64,000 bases of DNA from Rallus limicola (GCA_022605955.1 JAKCOZ010000040.1:2604001-2668000), one strand, 5' to 3'; counted from the stretch's first letter, positions 49,534 to 63,084 are shown. Numbers and translations: made by a program. The notes: generated by a model from the sequence alone, not told the origin.

Positions 49534-49546
49534 CCGGCAGGGGGCG
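49534..49546 (+). promoter_or_regulatory. CTCF-like site 2
   Basis: CCGGCAGGGGGCG has one mismatch to the CTCF core, in the same orientation, 68 bp after site 1. Confidence 0.5.
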
Positions 49547-49568
49547 CTTACAAGCGGTGCTCGCTTCA

Positions 49569-49615
49569 CGCCGGCCGGGCCCCGCCTCAGCAGGTGAGGC
49601 GGGGCCCGGCCGGCG
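49569..49615. repeat. GC-rich 21-bp inverted repeat in MYO1D promoter
   Basis: 49569-49589 (CGCCGGCCGGGCCCCGCCTCA without the first base is a 20-mer arm) is the exact reverse complement of 49595-49615, with a 5-nt loop GCAGG. Pairing continues imperfectly for about six more bases outward. It sits 112-158 bp before the MYO1D ATG, so the 5' UTR RNA or the DNA could form a very stable hairpin or cruciform. Confidence 0.9.
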
Positions 49616-49726
49616 CGAGGCGGGCACCCCCCCCCCCCCCTCCTCCCTTCACCCCCCCCGCCCCCCCTCCCCTCGGGGGAGCGGCGGGGCAGCGCGAGCC
49701 CAACCGTCACCGCCGCCGCTGCCGCC

Positions 49727-49821
49727 ATGGCGGAGCAGGAGAGCCTGGAGTTCGGTAAAGCGGACTTTGTGTTGATGGACGCCGTGACCATGCCCGAGTT
49801 CATGGCTAACCTCCGTCTGCG
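49727..49821 (+). CDS. MYO1D: MYO1D first coding exon
   Basis: ATG in a perfect Kozak context (GCCGCCATGG). The 31 complete codons read [17 protein letters not shown], then [14 protein letters not shown], and the exon ends in phase 2 at CG|GTGAGC. Human MYO1D begins almost identically (DTVS for DAVT). MYO1D is a class I unconventional myosin acting at membranes and actin, with a known role in left-right asymmetry. Only this exon is in the window. The P-loop exon and the rest lie beyond 64000, fitting the very large first intron of this gene. Confidence 0.95.
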
Positions 49822-50361
49822 GTGAGCGCCGGGGCTGAGGAGTAGCGAGGGGGGGAGAGACGGGAAACGGGTCGGTGTGAGGAGGTGGAAGGGTAGAGAA
49901 CAACCACCCCCTCACACCCCCTTTTACCCCCTCAACCCCCCCCGCCTCAGAGCTTCTGTCGCCTCAGGGTGTGTGAGGGCGTTGCGAGGCTTCGTCTTTA
50001 CCGTGTGCCCCCGCTCTCAGCGTGGTGACCGGGCGTGGGGAGGGGGATGCGCCGGGGCGGTTTAGTGAGCTGAAGCGGCCTCGCGCTGCGGGGACGGGGC
50101 GGGGATGGGGGGGCGGGGGGTAGGCGCCCTCCGCCTGCCGTGCCTCGGCTCCCTCGTAAGGTGACAGCCCCGCTGCAGAGCGAGCCCGGTACAAACGAGG
50201 GGAAAGTTCTATGAAACTGGGACGTTTGGGAGAGCCGAGCGAACTGCGGGGTGCCCAGGGTGCAGGCGGGGAGCTCCAAGCTCTGCCTTTGCGTCTGAGG
50301 AGGGGTGGTGGAGGGGGTGCTGTCTGTCACCCCTCTGGAAAATAGCACTCTTGACCCGCTC

Positions 50362-50505
50362 ATCAGTCTCCTTCTCTGAAGAGATTCCAGCCCGGTCTGG
50401 ATACCGACCTGTGCGGTCTGTCCTAGGGACCCTGCTTTGGCAGGGGGGTGGACTTGATGGTCTCTGGAGGTCCCTTCCAACCCCTACAATTCTGTGCCTC
50501 TGTGA
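50362..50505 (+). mobile_element. CR1 LINE 3' end
   Basis: GTCTCCTTCTCTGAAGAGAT to CCCCTACAATTCTGTGCCTC. Inserted at the start of MYO1D intron 1, near the CpG island. Confidence 0.9.
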
Positions 50506-53500
50506 TCCCCTTCAGTCTCTGCCCTATACTCCTCCCCTCTGACAGGTATCTTGCCTATGCTGACATGCCTGCAAAGTTGAGATGGAAGAACAACAGCAAT
50601 AAAAGTCCCCAGGTCCAAGGCTGCTGCGGCCCCATAGGCGTGTTACAGCCGCTCACAGGTGCAGACTTGCTGCATTAACCTTTTGTTATCTTTATAGTTT
50701 TATTTCCTGCTTGGACGCAGTGGGCTTTGGGAAGAGCCGCCTTTTCATGCACATTTCTTCTGTGAAGTACAACTCAATCCTGAGCAGCACTGATAGAGAG
50801 GACAGCCGGTGGGGACCCTAAGTCTGCGGCTGCCTTTCACTTTCCATTATAAAAGATTCATGTGAGCTCTTCCTGATAAACTCTTATGCCCCCGCTTGTG
50901 CAAGGATTTGATAATTACTAAAGGGAAACCTTTGGGATAAGAATGTGACTTCTTGGCTTCTTGCCACCCCCCCCCCCCAACCCTCCCCCCAGTTTTGCTG
51001 AAACTTTAAAGTCTGTTCTCCAGCCGTTTGCATTCTGCAGATGGTTGAAATCAATAACTTGCCAGGCCTGTGCAGCAACGGGATGCACCTGAGAGTGGTT
51101 CTGGCAAAGCAAGGGAAGAGAAGTGGGCTAAACTTCCTTGGCTGGCATAATGCTACGGAGGGAGGCCAAAACTAAGCTCTTTCAGGTAACTGTGATGTCT
51201 GCTCTGGAAGAAGTCTGTAAGTTTTGTATGGCTGTGTCAGCCACTGAGTGCTTGAGAATCTTTGTGCCACACAACCAACTACCAGGGTGTACCCGTCTTC
51301 TGTGTCTTGCAAGGTCAGGGCTCAGATCTTGCCATTGAGAGATACAATCACAATTGATGTATTCAGTGACTTTTTAAAAATTTTATATTTTGGATTTCTA
51401 TTTGGTTAGGGTGGGCATTGGTGTTTAAATGCTGAGAAAAGCATAATGTGAAGGGTTGAGCTTTGAAATGTCAGATTTTAAGAAGTTTTGCAGTGGCTCC
51501 AAAAGCTTTAATTTGTTTCTCATTTGTGCATGCCCAACACTCTGATTCTATTACAAAGGGCTTACAAACAAAGTCATTGTCATTAGCAGGAAACTTGCAT
51601 GTAACCATTTATTCCTGGGGTTTTTTTATTCTTTGGTTAATATGTACTTGAAATCTAAATGAAGAATTGGAAATGGATTGTTAGGTAGTGTAAAAATCCA
51701 CATTTTTGCATTTATGAATTAATTCAGAGGTGCCTTGTGCTTTTAGACTGCTAATTATGTATGAAAGAGGATGAGTAGAATGAGTTAGCAATCCCAGATC
51801 CTTACAATGGATATGTAGGTTGATTTTTGGGGTTTTTTTTCTGTCCCATTTGTGCTGCTCCTGCCTGAGCATGCTGTCTGGACATCCCCACTGTATCTAA
51901 TTAAGCATCAGGTGTCCCTTTAACTCCGATACCTCGGTCACTGGTACTCAAACCTGGGCTTTTCCTCCTGACACCAATTCAGACATGAGAACATGTATGT
52001 TACCTTGGCGGTAACCTGCGGTTTGCAGTCAGGGTTCTGCCTGCACTTCAGGGTCACCTTGTGCCTGTGCAGAATAATCTTTCCTTCTTTTTGCCTTGTA
52101 TGTAGGCAGGATAATATTTTGTTAAAATAAATGAATACCATTCAGTTTTCCAACCTTTGTGCTGTCATGCCCTGACTTCAGGTTTGTCTGTGCTGGGATG
52201 TTTGGGAAACCTAATCTGAATTTACCAAAAGTGGGGCTTTTCAGTACAATTGCTAAGCTCTGCTAAGCCGTGTTTGATGCTGCTGCTAGAGCTGTGGCCC
52301 TGGTCTGCTGACCCAGCTTCGCTGCTCACGTTGCAGCAGTTCTCCAGCAACATTTGCTTCTCTCATTTTTACAACTTTGGAGGTGGTAATTAATTCTTGC
52401 TGCTGATAACTTTTAAATTGCATCAGATTCAAATTACACCAGAGATTGTGACCTGTTCAGGGGTTGATTATGTCATGTTGCATTTCGTCACGTTGCGTAG
52501 ATGGCACGAGTCAACGTGCTCCTCATGTGCTGAGCAGAATGGAGAAGTTGTTGCTTCTCCATCATTAACTTCAAGTGCCGGGTTTGTTCGGTTTACGCTT
52601 GGATGGGCTCCACCCTATTCCATAAATCCAGCTTTCTGCCAGAGCTATTTTTGTTCGGGGTCACTGGCTGACCCAAGACGGGTTGTGCTGGATTTAATTC
52701 CCAAGTGAGCCCAGATGTGGGTGGAATTGAAATCCTACCAGAGTCGGGGCATGCAGGGATATTTCCCCAAGGATGTTTCTAGTGGGAAAAAGAGAAATGG
52801 TGAAGTTGCACTTTTTGTTACTTTAATATTAGAATTTAATGGTGTTGACATGAGTGGGATTAGTGTGGCTGGTCAGTTTGTCCTGGGTAGGACAATGCGA
52901 ATTTGCTACCTCATTCCCCATTCCCTCTGCTTCATGCCCTGTTGTTTGTAGGTTCCTGTATTGAGTCAGTGAGGGTATCGTATGTAGCTGAGTATTTTTC
53001 ATGAACATGTCTTACAAGTACTTAATTGGACATTTCATGTGGATGCTCAAGCAGTCACTGCATGCTACTCATTAATTGTAAATAACTATCATCCGGTCTT
53101 TGAATTCCTTAGTTCTGAGTGGGCTTCGTACCAGCGTCTGGTTGTGATTCTTAGTCATCAGAATAATTAATTAAAAAAAAAAGGCAGGAGCACTGGAACA
53201 GTCCTGTGGTCTCAGCAGCATCGTTTCTTTACCGAAAACCTCCAAAGCTTTAACAGATAATTTTAAGCCTGAATTATTATAACCAGCCATACCCAAGCAG
53301 CTGCGCTCCAGCAGGTAGCCTGGCGTTCCCTTTCATCGGCTCCCTGTCACCTTCCCGGGCAGGTTGCTCTCTGCAGTGCTAGTTGGCATTCCAATTCCTA
53401 TCAGAGGCTGGAAAATTAGTTGAAAGGCTCCTTAAAACAGGGGATCTTTTTTAATGTCAAACAGCTCTTGGATCCTCTCACTGCTCTGGGTGTTACCCAC

Positions 53501-56500
53501 CTTCCATCTGAGGTTGAACGTCCAGCTCTGGACTTGTTAAAACACTTTCATTTCCGTGGGTGGCTCTGTCTTAACGTGTGACTATTCCACAGCAGGTGGA
53601 GCGAGACCGTGCTTGCAGAAAGGGAGTGGTGTTCTGCAGGAGTTGCTAACGTTTTGCAGAGATTATGGCGTGGATGAAACCTGCAGTGCGAACTTCTGGT
53701 TAAGAGAAACATAAAACTCTGCATCGCCCCATCTTGCATCACACTGTAATGAAAATTGCAAGTAATAACTTTTGTCAGCTTGAATTTACATCGAGAAAAA
53801 GGGTGTTTTAATGCCCATTGAATTTACTGCAAGGAAAAGGGCAAGGTTATTTTTCACAAACACAAAATGTACGATTTCTTGTGTTGTCCTCACTGTACTG
53901 TCCTCCACAGCCAGCATTCATCTTGATAAATCAAATCCTGGAGTTTTAAATATGAATCTACAGCATGTAAAGCTGTAGCTTGATTTCTTGACTCATCTGT
54001 TCTGCCATCTCAGTGATAACTTCAGGAGTAACTTCAGACTACCTTATCCTCACGAAGTCTCAAATGCTTTGCAGGAGAGTAAGAGGTGATTCCCCTCGTG
54101 CTGGATGGTGAGATGATGTGGGGGCGACTGGATAAAGCCAGCGCCTCTAGATTGCGGCCCAGGGCTGTAAGTGGAAAGCCATGCTGAAGAGCATGAAAGT
54201 AGATGATTATATATCAGAGTGGCAGGGTAGGTAGTGTTTGGGTAGTCCCACGTGGTCTGTGTGCTCAAGGTCTTTCTGTTCTCACACCCCATTTGTGAGC
54301 AGGTGCTGCTTGACTCATCCTTTCCTTGATTTCTAGCAAGTTGCTTGTTTTCCGTAAGCATTGTGCAAATCCCCTCCTGGGAACGTAACAGAACTTTGTC
54401 ACTGTTATTAAAGATTTCAGGGATGCATTAAAGGAAGGCTGTGAAACCACATGGTAAGGAAACTTTGGGCTGTTTTCCTCTTTCTTTCTTTCTTTTTTAA
54501 CTAGTTCCAGCATGGGACCTGATGTGGAAGGCTGTGCTCAGATAGCTCCTGGTCATCCCAGCCTGCCTGAGCCTGAGGATGTGGTGTGAAGAACTGCAGT
54601 GTAATTGTCCTTGTAGGTGTCTCCCTGCACACATTGTGATTTCTGACTTCCTAAAGCAACATTTAATAAAAACACCGTTCTGCATTTCCTTAAAAGTATG
54701 CAAAAGTGGTTTCTTCTATTGTTTCTCAACTGTGTCTTACAGTGCAAACCCCAGTGTTTTCAAAGCTATCCTAAATCATGGCAACAGTTCTAAATTCAGA
54801 TTTATTACAGATACTTTTGAAAGGCAGACAATATTTGTTATGATTAATAATATTTTTGGTATCAAGAATGTGTAAAGAAAATCTGCTTCTCCTTTGAGAA
54901 TTTCCTGTGTTTGCTGTGCAGGCAAGGATAAGATGTAGGCTGCAGTCCTGTGAAAAGGCTGTAGGAGACTGAAATGAATTTGGGCTTCAGATGCTGCAGA
55001 GGGTTGTGATGAAGGAGAGAGTTTTGTGCAGGCTTTACCTTTTGGGTGCCTCTCAAAAAAATAAAAGACTTCTTTTTCTTCCAGATGATAGAGTGGGTTG
55101 AGTCAGTAATATCTGTTTGACTTAAAAATGAGCTGGTTTGTTTTGGGAGATGGGTGTGAATAGCTGTTGGCCTCTTGGGTTTACAGCACACAACTGCAAA
55201 GGCAGTTTTTGATACAAGAAGCTAGAGATGGTGCTGATACAGGCTTTGCAATTGCCTGAGTGACCAGAAAAGGGCTTTTTTTTTTTTTTTTTGTGTAAAT
55301 ACACAGACCTGCACTCATCCTACATAGTAGGAAAGGCCCAATCCCTTGTTCTGCAACTCAGTATCCCCTAGACCTGCAGTGTGTTACTTTCCTTTTATCT
55401 GTCCCATCAGGTTTGGCAAATCAGGGGCAGGTTCTGGAGTTGACCAGACACCTTATTTTGTTCCTGTGTTCAGAGATCCAGAGTCTCCACAAATCCATTA
55501 GGAACAATTCATTCTCAGCAGGGATGAGGATCACTGATAGCATTTGATTCTTCATTTTTTCTGCTCACCTGTTGACGTGATCTTCCTGAAAGTGAAAGGG
55601 TGCTGTCTGTGTTATATTGATGTTTTCACACCCCCTTTCTTATCTTTTGAGCACCATCTTACACATTCATATTTTTGGTTGAAGTTGTGGTGGGAGAGGT
55701 TTGACTTCACATTAGGCAGTAAAGGATCTTTAATCCTGGCAGAGGAAATGTTATGTGAATGCTTGGGTTCATTCCTGCTTTTGGTAATGAAATATTCATT
55801 TTTAATAAACAAGCTTTTCATGCCTTTAAGCCATTTTAATTTCCTCATTTTAAACAGATATGAATATTTGAACTGTTCACGTGGTGTAGAATTAAATAGC
55901 TGCTAGGAAGAGTCTGTTTTCCTCCTTCCTGGAGAGGGGTGCCTGCTGCTGTGGATGCTGCAGGATGACTGCCTCACTGCTGCTTAGGCGGTCAGTGGTT
56001 AAGTTTCCTCAGTTCTTCTTGGCTTCTTCAGAAGTGCTCAGCTTGCAGAGAACTGTCTTGTGTCAGAATTGGGAATGAATGGAATGAAAATTCCCTTTAG
56101 CCCATCAAAATTTGACTTACGAGCTTGGACGGAGTCCAGTTTGATCTTTGTAGATGGAAAAGGCCATCGATCTCACTTAAAAAGCAAATCCTAACTACAC
56201 AAGTAGCAAAGGGGAGGATCAAGGCTGGCTTTCTGATTTCAGCAGGGACTTAGGGTTAGGGTTATGGAAACCCACAGCTGCTCCAGGTGGGCTCTGCGTT
56301 TCCCACCAACATTTGTATGAATGAGGCATTGAAGGAGATGATGTCCTGCCTGGAATTTGTTTTGCCTCCTTATGGGCTGGATTTATATAGTTTCACTGAA
56401 TCTTCTTCTGCACATCTGTCCTTCCCTGCTTTATGAATACCTGCTTTTCTCAGTGTGGATTTTTACAGGAGGCTTTTTATAGCAGTGTGGGTGAGGGAGT

Positions 56501-56814
56501 GTTTAATAATTTTAATGCATGGGTGTTGAATAATACACAAGGTTGGATTTATGAATGAGATCAGTCTTTCAGGGTACCTCACAGTTTTAAGATCTGATGC
56601 TGGTAATGCTGTGCTCTAGACCTGCTGGTCCTGGCTTGCCAGTTGATGCTGAGCTGTGGTTATGGTACTTGTCAAAACACAGATAAAAAAAATGTAATTG
56701 TAGGTAGGTAGCTAGCTGCAAGCTGGGAAGGGGCATTTGCATCACGTGGCATTGGGTGTGAAGAAAAAGCTCTACAGAATCAGCTTTGTAACCAGAACTG
56801 TTTTGAACTAGTTA

Positions 56815-57315
56815 TCATAGAAACACATAGTGCTTTGGGTTGGAAGGGACCACAGAGATCATCTAGTTCTAACCCCCTGCCATGGGCAGGGACACCCCCC
56901 TAGCCCAGGGTGCCCAAAGCCCCATCTAACCCAGCTTTGAATCCTGCCAGGGATCCAGGGGCTCCCACAGCCTCTCTGGGCACCCTGTGCCAGAGCCTCC
57001 CAGCCTCAGAGTAAGGAATTCCTTCCTCATGTCTAACATAACCCTGCCCTCTTCCAGCTTGAAGCCATTGTCCTTGTCCTGTCATGTGCTCCCTGGGGAA
57101 CAGCCCCTCTCCCAGTTTCCTGTAGGACCCCTTTACAGATTGTGAGGCCGCAATTAGGTCTCCCCAGAGCCTTCTTTTCTCCAGCCCAACTCTCTCAGCC
57201 CGACTTCATAGGAGAGATGCTCCAGCCCTCTGATCATCTTTGTGGACTCCTGCTTCAACAGATCCATGCCTTTCCTGTCCTGGGGACCCCAGAGCTGGAC
57301 ACAGCACTTCAGTTC
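56815..57315 (-). mobile_element. CR1 LINE 3' fragment, 0.5 kb
   Basis: ATCATAGAAACACATAGTGC, GGGTTGGAAGGGACCACAGA, CATGGGCAGGGACACCCCCC, and GGGACCCCAGAGCTGGACAC at the 5' end. MYO1D intron 1. Confidence 0.9.
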
Positions 57316-60244
57316 AATAAGAGACTCTCCTTATTGCATCTTAAAAGAATTATTTCTGGTGTTTAAAGTATATCTACAGAAAGTCAGCTAATAATTCAGG
57401 GATTCTACAGCAACCCTTTTGCTTTCATCCTTGCCTCTTTGCAATTATTTTGCAAGCTCTGATGAAGGTCCTGAAGATCCTCAGAGCAGGCAGTGCTTCT
57501 GTGATACTGTGAACTAGAATCCCATTCTTATTTTTTGACTCCTGCTCATTTGAGATGGTTTGTATAACCTCCATCATCATCACTAAAGTAATTTATCACC
57601 ATGTTCTGAATTTCACGAGCCTAAAGGCTGGCTTTAAGGTGTGCCAGATCCTTACAGTAAGTACTAGCTAGTGCTTCCAATGAGTCTTGTGGTGTCCTTG
57701 AGTCAAGAGTTCTTTCTACTGACTCCTGTTTACAAAGCCTGCCTCTTCTGATGGCTTTACCCATCTACCTCTTGCATTCCTTTCAGGCTGAGCAAGTTTT
57801 ACACTACCTGAACATTTCCCCTTTGCTCATACTTAACCCAAATTCCTTCTAGAGATGCAGATCTCACTAGGTATTTGACTGTTACATCATTGTGCTCCTT
57901 TCTTGGTGCCTGGGTCACGATTGCATCTTCTTATGGAATGAAGAAGTTCTGGGAGGGGGGAAAAGAAAAGCACATGGGTCTGAGCACAGGGTCACCTCTT
58001 GCCTGTCAGTGTTAAGGGAGCTGTGTCCCCCTTTGTAGCAGATGCTCATTTCCAGTTCTCAGGAGCTGAAATACTAATTTGTAGAAAGTGACTTCAGTTC
58101 CTTTCAGGACCTACCAGTTAGATCTGATGGATCTCAGCTCACACCACTCCTATCCTCTACTGATGCTTCTGTTAAACACACCAAGAGGGGAAGTAAGTTT
58201 TTATTGTGGTGCTTTCAAATGCTAATAGAACAGCTTGGATATTCGACATTAGCTAGATTTAACCTGTTGAAAGGACTTTTTTTTCTTCAAATCTAAACCT
58301 GTCCCTCACAAAACCTCTATCTCGTGGTAGGAATGAGGTTTTTCTCCTTTCTGGGATTTGTTTCAGCTAGTGCTGTGCTCACCTGGCCTGCGTGGGGCCC
58401 AGCTGCTGCAAAGCTGCCCCAGCAGAGCAGCACACCTGTTCTGGTGTGAGGAGAGGTTTAGATGGAGAGCAGATAACATATTGTCACTGCCTGGCAATGA
58501 GAAGCTGAGGTAGGAGGAGTGGGGTATCATGTAAAGACCTTTTAAATAAAACAGTTGTTAATAATAAGCTGGAGGACCCACACCCTGTCATCATAGATGG
58601 TCGTCTTCTCAGGCTCATCAGTAGAAGTGTAACTAGTGCTGGGGCATAGCAAGTCTGTTCTTGCTGTAACTCTTGATGGTACTTTCCTTTCTGCCCCCCT
58701 GCACCCCCTAATTTCAGAGTATTTATCTGTGCAAACTTTGACTTTGAACAGTGTTGTGATATTTGTGTCTCTCCCCACCACTGTGCTCTGCCCCACCTGG
58801 CTGCTGCAGTGCTGTGCAGCACGTTTCCCGGTTGCTGCAGTGGTGCTAGCCATCCCTTCTTGATTTAGAAGTTGGCAGTTTGTCCTGTCACTGCAACTTG
58901 CCTTCTTTGACCTGCCAGTTTTCACATATGTCAAATTCAGAGGGTGCTTGGAGTGTGGCTCTTGGGCTGGTCTGATCCAGAACATTTTTCCCAGAAAAAT
59001 GTACCGTTGTCTGAAAACACAGCATTATCCCAGTTATGTTTTAATAAACTTAAATGAGCTGCTTATCTGCCATGTGATTTCTCATCCTTGGATGTTCCTT
59101 GCTGTGCTCTCCAGGATGTCAGCTGTTGACTCTGACTGGGTCACCCAGACATGTTATCCCACCTGATCCTTCCTTTCTCCTCTTCCTTACTTCCTGGCTA
59201 TATTTTTATAATGACAGTATCATCTTGGTCATCTTTGGTGACTCTTCTCTCTCTCCTTGCCATCAGCACCTTCTTTGTACAGATGGACACCTCTGCCCAG
59301 TTTCTCTTGACTGTTCCTGTGCCTTCATCTCCCCAGTGGCAGAGACATCTTTGGTGGGATCTGTCCAGCCTTGCCCAATGAGTCAGTTGGAGTTCTCTTG
59401 GGCTAGAGCAAGTGAGGTCTTCTGGGTAGTAATTCATTTGTTCTGCCTGTTCTACTAGGTCTTTGCATTCAAAGTCAAATCATGTTATTTCCCCTTAGTG
59501 TATCAGACCCAAGTCTGGGCTACATGCAGAGCCGAATCTCTTGCCTGGAGTCACCTTCACACTGATTACTGCACTCACTTCTTGCTATCTGCCTTGGCAA
59601 ACCCCCTTTCCCACATATCTTTGTTCAAAGTGTATTACAGAGATTGTTTTTGCTTTCTGTTTTATCTGCTTCACCTATCTCTTTGCCTCTTTCCTGTTGG
59701 AGCTCAGAAACACAGCTTATCTCCTTCCAGTGTTTATCAGTTTCTCACACAGCACTGATCTGTTAACTAGAAATTTCTGATAGGCATTCACCTACTTTTC
59801 CCTTGGTTGCTCCTTTTGGCATGGAAGAAACACCATATAAATTTCAACAAAGACACTGCCCTCTCCTTAAATGTCTCATTTATGAAGCCTACACAAACTT
59901 TGTCATGGTAGGAGGTTTGGTATGCTGTGACCACTGATTATCGTGTTGATCTGTTCAAGTAGTTTCCTGGCTCCACACTGGATCTGTGCCTGTTGGAGTT
60001 CATGTTCTCTTGGGTCTGGAGAGAGCCTGGCCTGATGATGGCCTGTCCAAGGCTGTTCAGGTAGAGAATCATTTTGCTTATAGTATTTAAGGTTGATGTA
60101 ACTTAGTTTGGGAAGCCTGAAGGCTTGATACACCTTTCTGGGAAATGAAAATTGGAGATCTGTGGCAGGACTCAGTGCAAAATATTATATGATGGGCTGC
60201 AAGAGGAGAATGCTGATTTTAAGGTCCTGTGTCTAACTCCACCT

Positions 60245-60795
60245 CCAAAGCATTGTGTTTCATCCCTCTGTGCTCAGCTCTGGTGAGGCTGCACCTTGAA
60301 TACCTGGTTCAGGTTTGGGCCCCTCACTCCAAGAAAGAAATTGAGTGAGTCCAGAGAAGGGCAACAGAGCTGGGGAAGGGGCTGGAGCACCAGTCTGATG
60401 AGGAGCAGCTGAGGGACCTGGGGATGTTCAGCCTGGAGAAGAGGAGGGTCAGGAGAGACCTTGCTCTCTCCAACTCCCTAGAAGGAGGTTGTGGGGAGCT
60501 GGGGCTCAGCCTCTTCTCTCAGATACCCAGCGACAGGAGGAGAGGGAATGGCTGCAGGTTGTGCCAGGGGAGGCTCAGGTTAGAAATGAGGAGACATTTC
60601 TTCTCCCAAAGAGCAGGTGGGTGTTGGAACAGGCTGCCAGGGAGGTGGTGGGGTCACCACCTCGGGGTGCTCAAGGGAAGGTTGGGTGAGGTACTGAGGG
60701 ACAGGGGTTAGTGAGGGCTGTAGGTGGTAGGGGGACGGTTGGACTGGATGATCTTGGAGGTCTTTTCCAACCTTCATGATTCTCTGAGTCTGTGG
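60245..60795 (+). mobile_element. CR1 LINE 3' fragment, 0.55 kb
   Basis: CAGCTCTGGTGAGGCTGCAC, GAGTGAGTCCAGAGAAGGGC, GGATGTTCAGCCTGGAGAAG, ending CCAACCTTCATGATTCTCTG. MYO1D intron 1. Confidence 0.9.
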
Positions 60796-61646
60796 TTGTA
60801 TTTATGTGTTTTCCCCTGCACATATGGAATATTGCACACTCTATTTAGATTAAGCCAGCTTAAGCAGTGTTTGACTGGAATTTCTGATGACCTTTGAAGA
60901 AGTTTTCTGGAATGAGACTGTGGATGAAAAGGTTTTCAATCTCTTTCTGACATTGCTGCCCCTCAGACAAACTCCTTTGGGAGATCAGCTGAAAGGGTTT
61001 CCTTTTAATATCTGTCTTCCATTATAAGTGTCAGACTGGTCAGTGACTTCATCATTGTACTGGGTTTTATTTATGGTTCCCAGGACAAACACTCAGTAGG
61101 GAAACCAAAGGGAGCTCGAGAATTTACTACATCACTCTGTCCAGGAAGGAAAAGAGCCAAGGAGTAATGAGTACCCATATTTTAACAGCTTACTGGATGG
61201 CAGCAAAGGCTGTCTTGCAATGAATAGTGAAGCAAAAGAAACTAAAGCAAAAAATTCTCTTTCCCCACTGTATGAACAGCATGACTTTCTTTCAGGAGAC
61301 CTCTAACAGGGTATATTGGGGTGGCAAAATCTGGTGTGTCAGCCTGCAAAACCTCCAGTGGTTGTAAAAGCCTTTACATCATGGTTATCAAGAGCACAAT
61401 GAAGCTTTCATGTGGCTGGACATCTTTTTATAGTAAAACTTTGGCTTTTATTTGTATTGGTAAACTTCAACTAAAGAAGTGATTTTGTTTACAAGGATGA
61501 ACGAGGCAGTAAGTTTCACCTTCAAAGGAAAGTCTGAGCTACCCTTGTCTGAAGGCCTCTCTTCCCATGCACTGTTTATAAAGCAACTGGATATCTTGCT
61601 TATAAACTTCTGAGGCTGGAAATAGTGCCTTAACACCAGCTGATTG

Positions 61647-61662
61647 GGGGGGGGGGGGGGTT
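61647..61662. repeat. Poly-G tract
   Basis: About 16 consecutive G followed by T. MYO1D intron 1. The length is prone to sequencing error. Confidence 0.85.
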
Positions 61663-62046
61663 TTGTTCTTTCGTGATCCCTGATGTAAAAACCAGGGGGA
61701 CAACTAAAAGAAGACTTGGAAGAGCTCAAAGACTCTCAGGTCTTTTAGAAAAATCCCAGAATGCCAGAACCTGAGCACTGTGGGTCTTTAAGTAAACTTG
61801 TTTAGAGAAATTGTTGCTGCATACTGTGGAGTATATACTCTCTTTTGTTTGCTTCTCAAAGTACCGGAAAGACGCTGTGCAGCTTTTCCTTTTGCTTGCA
61901 GGGACATAAGTACCCCAGTATTCTTTTAAAGCTGGATGTAAACAGCTCCTTGGAACAGTAGCTATTAAACTTGGTTGAAAAGTGCTTAGCAATGACAAAA
62001 AAAAATGTTATTTCCAAAAGGATTTCTGTAGCACTGAGGGTTTTGT

Positions 62047-62096
62047 TGGGTTGGGTTTTTTTTTTTTTTTGGGTTTTTTATTTCTTTTTTTTTTGC
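62047..62096. repeat. T-rich low-complexity tract
   Basis: Two runs of T separated by GGG and ATTTC in MYO1D intron 1. Confidence 0.9.
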
Positions 62097-63084
62097 AAAT
62101 GAAAGTCCAAATTTACCACAAAAATGTCCCTGTAACCTCTTCTAATTCAAAACATATTACTTGCTTTTTCAAAAGCACAGGCAAATTACCAGGGAGACTT
62201 TCTAAAATAAGAGCGAGGGTTAGATGTATAACTTTGTGGACAATGCTTCTTGATCAGAAAGTGTTTCCTTTTTTTTCAGAATCCTCTGTGTCCCAGCAAG
62301 AAAGTAACTTTGCTTCATGAGGTTTCTGTACAGACCTCTTTTTGGTGAAAGGAAGGCTAAGGACATTTGTGTTTGCCTGCAGGTATTTTAGTTTCCCTTT
62401 CCCCCCCCCCCCTATTAAATCTTGCAAAACAAACAATAGAAATCTTCTCTCGGTTTCTTCTTGTTTTTTGGGCTGTGCTGCATCCTGGCTTTCAAGGATG
62501 CAGACATTCCTAAGCTAGACATCTCCAGTCTCTGGCAGTTAATTCCCTGAATCTTTATTAGTTACACTGAACTTAAATCCCTCTGTGGAAACACCAAGAA
62601 AGAGTAGATACGTGCAAAGCTTCTGAAGTCTGGTATAAGACTATAGGCTTGATAGGAAACGGAAGGCAAGTTGGACAATTTTTAAATAATTTGGACTATT
62701 TTGCTTAATTTTTCCAATCAGTTGATAGAAAATGTGTTTCCCATTAAGGGCTTACATTTTTTGGAGACCTAAAGGGGTGTTGCTTATTGTCAAAAGGAGG
62801 CTTGTTTTTAACCAAAACATTTTGGCTCCCTTCTTTCTTCTTAGGTGCTGTCACTCCATTCCCATGGGTGGTGGAGGGGTGATGGGTGCCAGTCGGTCAG
62901 CGTGGATGCCTGAAGTGATGGGTGTTGGGGGTTTGGGTGCTGAGTACCCCTGCCCTGAGGAGCAGAGGAGTGCTACGCTTCTAGCTGCTAGTAGAAAGCC
63001 AGGAAAGTGCCGTGGTGGACGCTCATTTTTAAACGATGGTCTGTGTGTCATCCCCCACAGGAAACAAAGAGCAATGTAAATCAC

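Larger units (their letters stand above)
49490..50180 (+). promoter_or_regulatory. MYO1D: CpG island; MYO1D promoter and 5' UTR
   Basis: A CpG- and C-rich block surrounds the MYO1D start codon, with CCCCGCC boxes, a long C tract at 49628-49640 and a 21-bp palindrome. There is no obvious TATA box, as expected for a CpG-island promoter. The H2B-like gene reads away on the other strand about 1.9 kb to the left. Confidence 0.75.

Noticed and set aside
56249..56266. Telomere-like TTAGGGTTAGGG
   Set aside because: Only two and a half units; expected by chance and no array.
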